The translations under genes and the position numbers were made by a program. From Saprospiraceae bacterium (GTDB lineage Bacteria; Bacteroidota; Bacteroidia; Chitinophagales; Saprospiraceae), in the NCBI GenBank assembly GCA_021604865.1, contig BQJU01000048.1, forward strand, positions 1 through 55,132: a stretch of 55,132 nt of DNA, in the 5' to 3' direction. The notes under the pieces are model-generated. The model ran no database searches and had not been told where the DNA came from. It was given only the letters and a program-made list of their open reading frames with translations. Below, one piece after another: positions 1-7,757 of this stretch; positions within the stretch are counted from its first letter, which is position 1; every line of letters starts with the position of its first letter.

Positions 1-16
1 CTTGACCTCAGCGTGG

Positions 17-160
17 TAGGGTGTACAATCTTCCGAAAGGAAGTTGCGTCCATTTTTGATAAAAATTGTTCCCCAAAAAGCTAGTGTCTCTAAGCTTGCC
101 CTATTAAAACGAAAGAAGAAAATAGCCGCATGATTTATACGCCATTTTGTACACCCTAAG
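17..160. repeat. Small terminal-inverted-repeat element (family ends TAGGGTGTACAA)
   Basis: TAGGGTGTACAA at 17-28 is matched by its reverse complement TTGTACACCCTA at about 148-159, enclosing about 120 bp with no open frame. The layout is that of a small non-autonomous ITR element. No second copy was seen in this window, so the family assignment rests on the inverted ends alone. Confidence 0.5.
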
Positions 161-161
161 C

Positions 162-180
162 TTAGGGGTCAGCGAAGAAG
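162..180. repeat. One-ended copy of the AGGGGTCAGCG repeat
   Basis: TTAGGGGTCAGCGAAGAA is the same terminal sequence as the two ends of the 9998-10163 element, here without a visible partner end. It abuts the preceding ITR element, so 1-231 is a pile-up of repeat remnants with no gene. Confidence 0.5.
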
Positions 181-231
181 AAAAATGATTAAAACCCATC
201 TGTCCAACCTGAATCCTACCGCCTAAAAAAT

Positions 232-390
232 CTACTTCCACTTTTTACTACAAGCTGCAATCATGCCTTGTGGATCTTTAATAAATTCATTTTTTACATT
301 GTCACTGGTAAAGATATAGAGTTTATCATCCTGCACCAACCAACTGGTAGGGTCGCCCGGAGCAGTAAATCCGGTGCTGACAGCCTTAGA
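232..390 (-). pseudogene. C-terminal remnant of a YHS-like domain protein
   Basis: About 50 codons are recognisable before the stop: a segment with W-x-x-Q-D-D-K-L-Y-I-F-x-S followed by N-E-F-I-K-D-P. This pattern (a short beta region with Y-x-F, then a helix ending in a K-x-P-like turn) resembles the second half of small YHS domains, which bind metal or ride on copper and monooxygenase proteins. Toward its N terminus the frame runs straight into the dispersed repeat at 386-554, and the next gene ends at 565, so the 5' part of the gene is gone. I read it as a gene decapitated by repeat insertion or deletion. It could also be a very short intact protein, but the repeat-derived first residues argue against that. 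Confidence 0.45.
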
Positions 391-554
391 GCATGTTTGG
401 AGGCCAATCTTTGGGCTGCAAAGGATCACTTTTATGATGATACTTCGTTACTTTTTTCGTCCGTACCTCAGGGTATGCACTTCAAAAAAAGCCTAGTCTC
501 ATCAAAAAATTGACGCTTTTCGCCTCCATAGCCGACCTCTAAACATGCTCTTAG
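386..554. repeat. Dispersed modular ITR element, copy A (ends AGAGCATGTTTGGAGG)
   Basis: TTAGAGCATGTTTGGAGG at the left is answered by CCTCTAAACATGCTCTTA at the right. The interior, read on the minus strand, carries the core AAGTAACGAAGTATCATCA shared with the copies at 26965-27475 and 54990-55132, then TGATCCTTTGCAGCCC. It contains no plausible gene; the small frames through it recur in other copies because the repeat recurs. It lies between the YHS remnant and the DinB-like gene. Confidence 0.8.
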
Positions 555-564
555 TGTTTTATAA

Positions 565-1044
565 TTAATGTGATTTCATTGCTTCAAGGCCAATAAGTTT
601 TCTCGCATAGCCTATTTGTCCGATGTGATAAGCCTCATGATAAATGAAAAAGGAGACGAGGTCCGCTGTTGAAGGTTGATCAGGTGAAGGCTTTGCATCA
701 AAGGCTTCGTTGCCTATCGATGAAATTTTGTCAAGTAACTTATTGCTGATCTCAGGAAATTGGCTGACAACTTCTTTAATGGTCGGGTAGTCTTTATTTT
801 CAATGGCTGTCCAGAAAGTTTTACCAAAAGGGTTTTCAGCCTTTACCCCAAGCATGTTGGCAAGCATATACCTGCAATGCACAATGTGCCCCAGTAGCCA
901 ATTGATGTGATTCGAATTTTCAGATGGCCTTTTTAGCGCATCTTCCTGTTCGAGGTTTTCAAGCGCATTGTGGAAAATGCCGCCCTGAAATTGGAACATC
1001 CCGATGAATGTTTCCGCTTTTGAATTTGAAATTTTTTCTGTCAT
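565..1044 (-). CDS. DinB-like four-helix-bundle protein
   Basis: 159 aa, the usual size of the DinB/YfiT-like superfamily. These are cytoplasmic four-helix bundles that bind a divalent metal through three histidines; members include thiol S-transferases and damage-induced proteins, and most have no assigned substrate. Candidate ligands are H53 (in N-W-L-L-G-H) and the C-terminal pair H136 and H140 in Y-H-E-A-Y-H-I-G-Q, the family hallmark. The ATG at 1044 has no in-frame competitor upstream. The gene follows the RluF gene on the same strand after 180 bp that hold two spaced palindromes, so it probably has its own regulated promoter. Family assignment is firm; substrate and true role are unknown. 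Confidence 0.85.
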   Translation of the reverse strand: MTEKISNSKAETFIGMFQFQGGIFHNALENLEQEDALKRPSENSNHINWLLGHIVHCRYMLANMLGVKAENPFGKTFWTAIENKDYPTIKEVVSQFPEISNKLLDKISSIGNEAFDAKPSPDQPSTADLVSFFIYHEAYHIGQIGYARKLIGLEAMKSH

Positions 1045-1062
1045 TTTGTTAAAATTTATAAA

Positions 1063-1122
1063 TGCAACTAATTAGTTGCAAATGTAATGACATTTTCAAT
1101 AAAATGCAACTCGATGGTTGCG
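1063..1122. promoter_or_regulatory. Two operator-like palindromes upstream of the DinB-like gene
   Basis: TGCAACTAATTAGTTGCA (1063-1080) is a perfect 18-bp palindrome. TGCAACTCGATGGTTGCG (1105-1122) is a near copy. Their starts are 42 bp apart, four helical turns, so a dimeric repressor would bind both on the same DNA face. They lie 19-78 bp upstream of the DinB-like start. The regulator is not encoded next to them; an ArsR- or MarR-type protein is a guess. Confidence 0.65.
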
Positions 1123-1224
1123 TTATTTTTCATAACAAACCTCACCCGATGCTTCCCGACTCCAGGTCGACCAACACAGCAAAGCGATCTGACAGTCCCG
1201 GCGCAGCCGAAGACGGTCTAAATC

Positions 1225-1995
1225 CTACCCACCACCCTTCTTTTTACGTTTATCCAAAGAGGCTTCTTCGGTTTTTGAAGAGGAGGAAATCAGCTTATTA
1301 ATTTGCTGCATTTCCGTTTCGGTTAGTTCTCGCCAATGTCCAATTTTTAAATTATTCAGTTTGACATTCATAATGCGAGTACGTTTCAGTTTGGTCACAT
1401 CATAATCCAGGTACTGGCACATGCGGCGTATTTGGCGGTTTAAGCCTTGAGTCAAAATAATTTTGAAGGTGAATTTACTTAACTGCGTTACCTTACATTT
1501 TTTAGTTACTGTCTCTAAGATGGGGATACCCTGACTCATTTTTGCAATAAAATCAGCTGTGATGGGTTGTTTGACGGTAACGATATATTCTTTTTCGTGG
1601 TTGTTTCCCGCTCGGAGGATTTTATTGACAATATCTCCGTCATTTGTCAAAAATATCAATCCTTCAGAAGGTTTATCCAAACGACCAATAGGGAAAAGCC
1701 TTTCAGGGTGGTTAATGTACTCGATAATATTTTTCGGTTCTTTCAGATCGGTAGTACATACAATTCCAATGGGTTTATTAAAAGCGATGTATAACGTTTT
1801 TGGTTTGGCTTGGATCGGCTTACCATCAATGAGTACGACATCTCCTTCAAATACCCGGTTTCCCAACTTGGTGGGCTGACCATTGATTGTTACCCGTTCC
1901 GCTGTGATCAATTTCTCAGCTTCCCGACGGGAACAAATCCCAGTACTGCTGATGTATTTGTTTAAACTAACCGAATTTTCGTTTGTCCTTTCCAC
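1225..1995 (-). CDS. rluF: 23S rRNA pseudouridine synthase, RluF/RsuA family
   Basis: An N-terminal S4 RNA-binding domain (S-L-N-K-Y-I-S ... G-I-C-S-R-R-E-A-E) precedes a pseudouridine synthase domain with the catalytic motif G-R-L-D-K-P-S-E-G-L, whose Asp attacks the target uridine. Later come N-R-Q-I-R-R-M-C and a lysine-rich tail (D-K-R-K-K-K-G-G-G). The order and the K-P-S-E-G variant fit RluF, which modifies U2604 of 23S rRNA in Escherichia coli. There is no ATG near the start; a GGAGG lies 8 bp before the GTG at 1995, so I take that start. A second GTG at 2001 and a TTG at 2010 are alternatives. RluF versus RluB or RsuA is inferred from motif spelling only. Confidence 0.85.
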   Translation of the reverse strand: MERTNENSVSLNKYISSTGICSRREAEKLITAERVTINGQPTKLGNRVFEGDVVLIDGKPIQAKPKTLYIAFNKPIGIVCTTDLKEPKNIIEYINHPERLFPIGRLDKPSEGLIFLTNDGDIVNKILRAGNNHEKEYIVTVKQPITADFIAKMSQGIPILETVTKKCKVTQLSKFTFKIILTQGLNRQIRRMCQYLDYDVTKLKRTRIMNVKLNNLKIGHWRELTETEMQQINKLISSSSKTEEASLDKRKKKGGG

Positions 1996-2553
1996 GTGCA
2001 CTACCTCCAACTTTTTTTTAAAAAAAACAACTGCAATCTAAAGTTAACCACTTCTTGCAAATTTTCTGGTATTCGGAAACCAAATTTAGGCCAGGGCGCA
2101 ATGAAGAATAAGTTTGCATCCCAAAGCCGTCTACCAAACACCTCTAAGCAGCCAGATATGTAAAACAATGCTTTTTCATGAAAGGTGATTTCAATAACGA
2201 TATTTCATGAAAAATGATTTTAATAAAGGGATTATGCGTATATTGCAATCTAATCACCGCTTGGGAAACTTGATTAGGCCTTAATTCTAGGTCTACATCG
2301 ACAGGAGTCATCAGGGGTGAAAATGGGTCTTTAACTGCTAGAGTAAGCCTTCATCTGAGTACTTTGGAGTATTCACCTTCAGGATCGCTCAATTATCATC
2401 CCCACTATACCACTGTTTTGATGTTTTAGCGTTTGCTAAATATCCAAACCTGATTTTATGGTCCATAAGTAATCCATTTTCTCCTCTGACAACCTTTCGA
2501 ACAGGCACTATGCCAGTTTTTTCCCTCTCGGAATAATTCAACTATTAAGACTA
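1996..2553. other. Non-coding gap with tandem TTTCATGAAA palindromes
   Basis: No gene is seen. At 2174-2183 and 2203-2212 the palindrome TTTCATGAAA occurs twice, each followed by a similar TGATTTxAATAA stretch, giving an imperfect tandem repeat with 29-bp period. The gap separates the divergent rluF and desaturase genes, so these could be operator sites, about 340 bp from the desaturase start. No convincing Bacteroidota promoter could be assigned. Confidence 0.35.
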
Positions 2554-3690
2554 ATGAAGAATGTTGCAATAGAGCAAAAGGACTCTAAAAACAAAACACC
2601 CCTACAAAAAGTCATCTTTGGAAAATTGAAAAAAGAAAATTTCCACAAAGACGTCAGAGAAAAAGTAGATCAGTATTTCCAATCCAAGAATATTTCAAAA
2701 AATGCAAATACAGAGATGGTCGTAAAAACCATCCTAATCTTGGCGGGATGGGCAATTACCTATATGCTGATCCTCTCTAATTTATTAAGTCCATGGGCCG
2801 TATTCGGTTTGGCATTGTTGCATGGTTTTTGTACCGCTATGATCGGTCTGAACATCGGGCATGACGCCATACATGGGGCTTACACCAACAATCCTAAGTT
2901 AAATAAAAGGATTGGCTTGTTTTTCAACCTGGTTGGTGCCAATGATTATGTTTGGAATATCAGCCACAACATCGTTCATCACACCTATACTAATATTCCA
3001 CACCACGATGAGGATATTCACCAAATACCGATCCTGAGGATGGAACCCACTCAAGAACGCTGGTGGATTCATCGGTTCCAACATATCTATGCTTTTTTCC
3101 TTTACGGTTTGGCCTCAATTTCCTGGGTATTTATCAAGGATTATGTCAAGTTTTTCCAGCATCAGTTGGGTGGCCATTACCGAGAAACCTTTCCCAAAAG
3201 GGAGATTTTTCGCCTTTTCTTTTTCAAGGCCATTTATTATACTGTCTTCCTGGTGATTCCACTGTTGGTAATTGATTTCCCTTGGTATTGGATTCTAGCT
3301 GGTTTTTTTGCAGCCCACTTTGTGGAAGGGTTCACCATGGCTATTATCTTTATGCTGGCACATATCATTGAGGGTACTTCTTTTCCTGAACCGGGCCCTG
3401 ATGGCAAAGTCGATATGCCTTGGGCGGATCTTCAGATGTATACAACCTCCAATTTTGCAGCTAAGAATCCCGTAGTCAATTATCTATTCGGAGGGCTTAA
3501 TTTCCAGATAGAACATCACTTGTTCCCTATGGTTTGCCACGTGCATTATCCCAAAATTTCGGAAATTGTAAAACAAACGGCCAAGGAGTATAACCTACCC
3601 TATCTAGAACACGAAACCTTTTTTGGAGCCATTGGGTCCCATGTCAGGGTACTTAAAAAGTTTGGCTCCCCAGCCCCAGAAGCTGGTTAA
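2554..3690 (+). CDS. Acyl-lipid/linoleoyl-CoA-type fatty acid desaturase
   Basis: 378 aa membrane di-iron desaturase. All three histidine boxes are present: H-D-A-I-H in the first, H-N-I-V-H-H in the second, and Q-I-E-H-H in the third. The Q-x-x-H-H spelling of box three is typical of front-end (delta-5/delta-6 type) desaturases, but here there is no N-terminal cytochrome b5 domain, so electrons must come from a separate ferredoxin or similar carrier. Hydrophobic stretches before box one and between boxes two and three would anchor it in the inner membrane. It introduces a double bond into membrane acyl chains, probably in cold adaptation. It stands alone, followed 8 bp after the stop by a short palindrome that can serve as terminator toward the convergent helicase gene. 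Confidence 0.88.
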   Translation: MKNVAIEQKDSKNKTPLQKVIFGKLKKENFHKDVREKVDQYFQSKNISKNANTEMVVKTILILAGWAITYMLILSNLLSPWAVFGLALLHGFCTAMIGLNIGHDAIHGAYTNNPKLNKRIGLFFNLVGANDYVWNISHNIVHHTYTNIPHHDEDIHQIPILRMEPTQERWWIHRFQHIYAFFLYGLASISWVFIKDYVKFFQHQLGGHYRETFPKREIFRLFFFKAIYYTVFLVIPLLVIDFPWYWILAGFFAAHFVEGFTMAIIFMLAHIIEGTSFPEPGPDGKVDMPWADLQMYTTSNFAAKNPVVNYLFGGLNFQIEHHLFPMVCHVHYPKISEIVKQTAKEYNLPYLEHETFFGAIGSHVRVLKKFGSPAPEAG

Positions 3691-3697
3691 TACCTTT

Positions 3698-3742
3698 TGA
3701 GCATGTTTGGAGCCCAAAAGTTGGCCTCCAAACATGCTGCTC
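3698..3742. repeat. Palindromic short form of the AGCATGTTTGGAGG repeat (copy B), likely bidirectional terminator
   Basis: GAGCATGTTTGGAGCCC is followed after three bases by GTTGGCCTCCAAACATGC, which forms an almost complete hairpin made only of the ends of the dispersed repeat. It fills the 57-bp gap between the converging desaturase and helicase genes, where both transcripts would need to end. Confidence 0.6.
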
Positions 3743-3747
3743 TTATA

Positions 3748-5019
3748 TTAGCGTCCCTTCCGGGAATTTGACCGGCGGTTTTTCCAATGGTCATTGCCTC
3801 CATTGCGATTACCTGAGTTAGCAGATCGTGGTTTGTGGTGCGCCCTTTGAGAATTTGCACCTTTGGAAGCCTCTTCCTTACCATCATCAATATATGGGTG
3901 CTCCTCAACGATAGGAATGCGTTGGTTAATCAACTTTTGGATCGTCTTCAAATAAGCCCTTTCCTCCATATCACAAAATGAAAGTGCAACACCACTCGCT
4001 TTTGCACGCCCCGTCCGCCCGATGCGGTGTACGTAGGTCTCAGGCACATTAGGCAAGTTGTAATTGATCACTAGCGACAATTCAGATACATCAATACCAC
4101 GGGCAGCAATGTCTGTTGCAACGAGAACGTTTGTACGGCCATCTTTGAAATTGCCTAGCGCTCGTTGTCGTGCACCCTGTGATTTATTGCCGTGGATAGC
4201 CTCGGCTTTGATACCCGCTCTGGCCAGCAATTTGACAATCTTGTCTGATCCATGTTTGGTGCGCGAAAAGACCAACGTTGAATCGGCCTCTTCTGTTTCC
4301 AGCAGATGGATCAATAACTTTGTTTTATCTTTCTTACCAACAAAATATACAGCCTGCTCCACCAGCTCTGTTGTGGCCTGCTGAGGTTTCACAGTCACTT
4401 TCTCCGGGTTACCCAGGATTTTATGCGACAGCGCAACGATATCAGGTGGCATCGTAGCTGAAAAGAACAGCGACTGCCGGTCGGAAGGTAATTTGGCAAT
4501 GATTTTTCGAATGTCGTGGATGAACCCCATGTCGAGCATGTGGTCCGCTTCATCCAAAACAGAATATTTAACGTGTTTCAACGTGATAAAACCTTGATCC
4601 ATAAGATCCAAAAGGCGTCCTGGCGTAGCAACGAGTACATCTACGCCTCTGCGAAGCGCCTGTGTTTGTGCGCCTTGTTTTACGCCACCAAATATTACAG
4701 TATTTCTGATGCCTGTATATTTTCCGTAGGCCGAAAAGCTATCGCCAATCTGGATCGCCAATTCCCGGGTTGGGGTGACGATGAGTGCTTTGATCTTGCG
4801 TGGGCCATTGTCCTGCTGTCTGTCAAAATATAGGTGCTGAAGAATCGGAATAGCAAAAGCAGCAGTCTTGCCGGTACCTGTTTGAGCGCAACCGAGCAGG
4901 TCCTTTCCTCTTAAAAGGATCGGGATTGATTGTTCCTGGATTGGGGTGGGATGAGTATATCCTTCTGCCCTGAGGGCTTTCAGGATAGGTTCGATAATTT
5001 CTAAATCTTTGAAAGTCAT
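3748..5019 (-). CDS. DEAD-box ATP-dependent RNA helicase (RhlE/CshA-like)
   Basis: 423 aa with the full motif set in order: Q motif G-Y-T-H-P-T-P-I-Q (20-28), Walker A A-Q-T-G-T-G-K-T (45-52), P-T-R-E-L (83-87), T-P-G-R, D-E-A-D (156-159), S-A-T (187-189), then in the second RecA domain A-R-G-I-D and H-R-I-G-R-T-G-R. A roughly 50-residue tail rich in Arg, Asn, Gly and Ser follows, as in RhlE-type helicases that act on ribosome assembly or mRNA decay and cold response. It unwinds short RNA duplexes in the cytoplasm using ATP. The ATG at 5019 places the Q motif at the expected distance. It is a single-gene unit converging on the desaturase; a link to cold adaptation is suggested only by that neighbour. 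Confidence 0.93.
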   Translation of the reverse strand: MTFKDLEIIEPILKALRAEGYTHPTPIQEQSIPILLRGKDLLGCAQTGTGKTAAFAIPILQHLYFDRQQDNGPRKIKALIVTPTRELAIQIGDSFSAYGKYTGIRNTVIFGGVKQGAQTQALRRGVDVLVATPGRLLDLMDQGFITLKHVKYSVLDEADHMLDMGFIHDIRKIIAKLPSDRQSLFFSATMPPDIVALSHKILGNPEKVTVKPQQATTELVEQAVYFVGKKDKTKLLIHLLETEEADSTLVFSRTKHGSDKIVKLLARAGIKAEAIHGNKSQGARQRALGNFKDGRTNVLVATDIAARGIDVSELSLVINYNLPNVPETYVHRIGRTGRAKASGVALSFCDMEERAYLKTIQKLINQRIPIVEEHPYIDDGKEEASKGANSQRAHHKPRSANSGNRNGGNDHWKNRRSNSRKGR

Positions 5020-5156
5020 GTATTAGGGATAAAAGTGACAAAGGTAAGGGAATTGTTCGGATAAGGCGATTTTATTTCAACCTTACCTGCTTATTCCCCC
5101 CAAATGTCTCCAATACTAATGCTTTTTGTCAGAAAATCCGACTTCCAAACAAATAT

Positions 5157-6062
5157 TTACACTTTTTCAAATACCAACCGGTAATGGTCCATAATCTCTT
5201 TTTCAAAACACACCCGATTGGGACTCACCCTAAAGATGGCGACCTGATGTCTAAATTCTTTATCCGTGAGGTATTTGGGTATCAGAGATAGATACAACAG
5301 ATACTTATGTAGGTTAAACTTTCTGAATTTTTTTCTCCACTGGCCTATCGTTTCAATATAATCCAGCCTTCCACTACTTTTTGATATTAATTTAAATTTA
5401 GGTTCCGCATTTCTTATCACCATCTCAGGGCCATAAGGAAGCCACGAACCAGGGAATTCTTTCATCATTAATGCACAAACATTAGCAGCCGATCCTTCTG
5501 GAGCGTTAATATCAAAATCTTCAATATCAATCATGTTTTTGCTAAACGTCATGGTTTGCATATAAAACCGCCCGCCGATTGGAAGTAAGTCGTATAACGT
5601 TTGAAAAAAATCACGGTATATTTCTTCCTGTTTTCCGGCCTGCCATTCTTCGACGGAACAGAAATGCTCCAATCCTCCGATGCAACTGATAGCATCAAAG
5701 GTGCCAAAGTCTTCAGGTTTGACATAGCGGCAATCTTGGACTATTAGATTCAGTCCGTTTTTTTGCCCGGCTGCAGCTTGTCCCTCCGATAGGGTTAACC
5801 CAATGCATGATGCCTCTCTTTCCTTAGTAACATAATTGGCAAACGGGCCCCAGCCACAGGCCATATCGAGTACCTTGCTACCTTTCTTGATGTTGAGGCT
5901 ATCCGCTATGAAAATGTGTTTTGCTCTTTGAGCTTCTTCCAAGGTCATTGAGAAATCTCCATCGTATTTGGAGCCACTGTAATCTCCCGTTTCTCCCATA
6001 CTCAATCGAAAAATTTTATCGATCGTTGTGTATGTAAAGTCCAAATCCTTTTTTCCTGCCAT
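5157..6062 (-). CDS. SAM-dependent methyltransferase, cyclopropane-fatty-acid synthase-like
   Basis: 301 aa class I methyltransferase. The SAM-binding glycine motif is V-L-D-M-A-C-G-W-G (64-72), the spelling used by the cyclopropane fatty acid/mycolic acid synthase family, followed by G-L-T-L-S-E-G-Q and I-S-C-I-G-G-L-E-H-F. It is shorter than true Cfa (about 380 aa) and lacks its N-terminal domain, so it may methylate another lipid or small molecule rather than make cyclopropane rings. No membrane segment or signal peptide is visible. It sits 28 bp downstream of the NYN/LOTUS gene on the same strand and may be co-transcribed. Fold is certain, substrate unknown. Confidence 0.75.
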   Translation of the reverse strand: MAGKKDLDFTYTTIDKIFRLSMGETGDYSGSKYDGDFSMTLEEAQRAKHIFIADSLNIKKGSKVLDMACGWGPFANYVTKEREASCIGLTLSEGQAAAGQKNGLNLIVQDCRYVKPEDFGTFDAISCIGGLEHFCSVEEWQAGKQEEIYRDFFQTLYDLLPIGGRFYMQTMTFSKNMIDIEDFDINAPEGSAANVCALMMKEFPGSWLPYGPEMVIRNAEPKFKLISKSSGRLDYIETIGQWRKKFRKFNLHKYLLYLSLIPKYLTDKEFRHQVAIFRVSPNRVCFEKEIMDHYRLVFEKV

Positions 6063-6090
6063 TTTTGTATTTTTGTAGTTATTGTAGCTA

Positions 6091-6861
6091 TTATTTTTGT
6101 TTTGTGACCTTCTTTGATTTGCGCAACTCTTTATTTTTCACATAGATCAACTTAAACCGCCCCCGGGAACTTTCTCGTTGTTCAATGTCAAATATTTTTA
6201 TTGATTTAATCAGGGGAGTCAACTTTTGAAAGCCATAGTTTCTGGAATCAAAATTTGGTTGCTTTTTTTGAAGCAGATTCCCCACCTCTCCAAGAAAAGC
6301 CCAACCGTCTTCATCCGCCAGATCGGATATTGTTGACGAAATCAGTCTAATTACCTTAGGTGTTATTTTATCCACACTTTCTTTAGAGGCAGATTTGCTC
6401 TTTGTCGTTTCTGCTTCACTTTCTTCCGATTGGTTTTTAAGAATTTCAATATAAATGAATTTATCACAAGCCACGATAAATGGATTGGGTGTTTTCTTTT
6501 CGCCAATGCCAAATACTTTCATGCCGGCTTCTCGAAGCCTGGTGGCCAAACGGGTAAAATCGCTATCACTGGAAACCAGGCAAAATCCATTGACTTTTTC
6601 TGAATACAGGATATCCATCGCATCAATAATCATTGCGGAGTCAGTAGCATTCTTTCCCGTCGTATAGCCGTATTGCTGAATGGGCGTGATGGCGTTTTCC
6701 AGGAGCAGATTCTTCCACTTTGTTAAATGTGGCTTTGTCCAGTCACCATAAATCCTTTTAATTGTAGGATTCCCGTACTTGGCAATCTCTTCCATCATCT
6801 CTTTCACATGGGCGGAAGGAATATTATCCCCGTCTATTAATACTGCAAGTTTTAAATCCAT
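6091..6861 (-). CDS. NYN-domain putative ribonuclease with C-terminal LOTUS (OST-HTH) domain
   Basis: 256 aa. Residues about 1-150 form a LabA/limkain-type NYN (PIN-like) domain: L-I-D-G-D-N (D10, D12) near the start, K-N-A-T-D-S-A-M-I-I-D in the middle and L-V-S-S-D-S-D-F later. These acidic clusters would bind the metal used for RNA cleavage. A charged linker leads to an OST-HTH/LOTUS domain (about 175-250; D-G-W-A-F-L-G-E-V ... R-N-Y-G-F-Q-K-L), which binds RNA, in eukaryotes often G-quadruplex RNA or Vasa helicases. A TTG 39 bp upstream is in frame, but the ATG at 6861 begins directly at the domain edge and is preferred. Cytoplasmic; target RNA unknown. A DEAD-box helicase lies two genes downstream. 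Confidence 0.85.
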   Translation of the reverse strand: MDLKLAVLIDGDNIPSAHVKEMMEEIAKYGNPTIKRIYGDWTKPHLTKWKNLLLENAITPIQQYGYTTGKNATDSAMIIDAMDILYSEKVNGFCLVSSDSDFTRLATRLREAGMKVFGIGEKKTPNPFIVACDKFIYIEILKNQSEESEAETTKSKSASKESVDKITPKVIRLISSTISDLADEDGWAFLGEVGNLLQKKQPNFDSRNYGFQKLTPLIKSIKIFDIEQRESSRGRFKLIYVKNKELRKSKKVTKQK

Positions 6862-7271
6862 AAAAATTACTGAATATCTTGTGTTAAAATAGAATTCCAA
6901 TGCAAAATTGCCTCCAATTTACATTTTTAAAAGCAAAGCCACAGTATACGCTTACAATTGTGTTTTCAGATAGCTTCTAATCAAAAGTTTTCTCCTTAAT
7001 CTATACTTTTTATAAATCTGGAACTAAAAGATATAAAACATTGATATTGATACTGGCTCAGAACATTTACCTACTTTACCTATTTTGAACTCAGGAAAAG
7101 TTACAAAAATATTTTATACCTGGGAAAACGATACCAATGACTGAAAGAGCCTCAGGTACAAAAGCATTAGAAAAAACCCAAAAAACAGGTTACAGGGACT
7201 GGTAGAAAACTGGCAAAGTGATTTAATTTTCGTATATTAGCAAACAAATAAAACCACATGGCGCCATCGTT
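6862..7271. other. Intergenic region without recognisable features
   Basis: AT-rich DNA upstream of the NYN gene. I see no gene, RNA or clear palindrome; the promoter of the NYN/methyltransferase pair should lie at its left end. Confidence 0.4.
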
Positions 7272-7380
7272 TCAATTAGACAAAAAAAGCAACAAAGTAT
7301 CAGCAAAAAAGGGGCCTTTTTGACCCGTGCTCCTACGCTGAAGCTTCAGCGCAAGCGTAAGGGTGACCTCCAAACATGCA
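7272..7380. repeat. Dispersed modular ITR element, diverged copy C
   Basis: The right end GACCTCCAAACATGCA (7365-7380) is the family terminus. The interior has the hairpin CGCTGAAGCTTCAGCG and, read leftwards, a variant of the family core (GCAACAAAGTATCA against GTAACGAAGTATCA). The left terminus is degenerate. It cuts into the 3' end of the membrane-protein gene to its right. Confidence 0.55.
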
Positions 7381-7702
7381 CTAAATCCCGTAATGCCTCC
7401 AACTGCCGTTTTCTTGGCAAATAGATTCGTTTCAATCCCCAGTTCGTTACCACAAAAGCAAGCGTTAACGCAACAGGCAAAAAGAACCACTTCCACATCG
7501 GAGCATCACTTTGCGAAATATTGAGAAAAGCAGGGATAGCCGCGGGCAGGATACACCACCATAGAAATGTTTTTGAACACGAAACCTCGTTTTCTACATT
7601 CGAAATAGCCTGATCCAAATCACCCAACATGGTTCGGTCAAACTGGTTTTCCTTTTTCTTTCTTTGTATCCGGCCAATCAGCACGTAAACGCTAGTATCC
7701 AT
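7346..7702 (-). pseudogene. Small membrane protein, 3' end replaced by repeat element
   Basis: From the ATG at 7702 the frame reads M-D-T-S-V-Y-V-L-I-G-R, a basic segment, a helix (D-L-D-Q-A-I-S-N-V-E-N), then two transmembrane stretches (W-W-C-I-L-P-A-A-I-P-A-F and F-F-L-P-V-A-L-T-L-A-F-V-V) and a basic end. The last residues (V-W-R-S-P-L-R-L-R) and the stop codon are encoded by the dispersed repeat, so the native C terminus has been lost. The N terminus also looks short for an anchored protein and may be missing. It starts 56 bp after the porin stop on the same strand. I cannot name the family; it may still yield a short membrane protein. Confidence 0.45.
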
Positions 7703-7757
7703 AAACGATGGATTTCTTACAGGAAGTAAGCTTTTTTTAAAAAACCGGAAAGAAACA

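Noticed and set aside
2010-2553. Riboswitch or small RNA upstream of the desaturase
   Set aside because: Only tandem TTTCATGAAA palindromes are seen; no recognisable riboswitch core.
6862-6900. Upstream TTG start for the NYN/LOTUS gene
   Set aside because: The ATG at 6861 directly begins the NYN domain; the extra 13 residues match nothing in the family.
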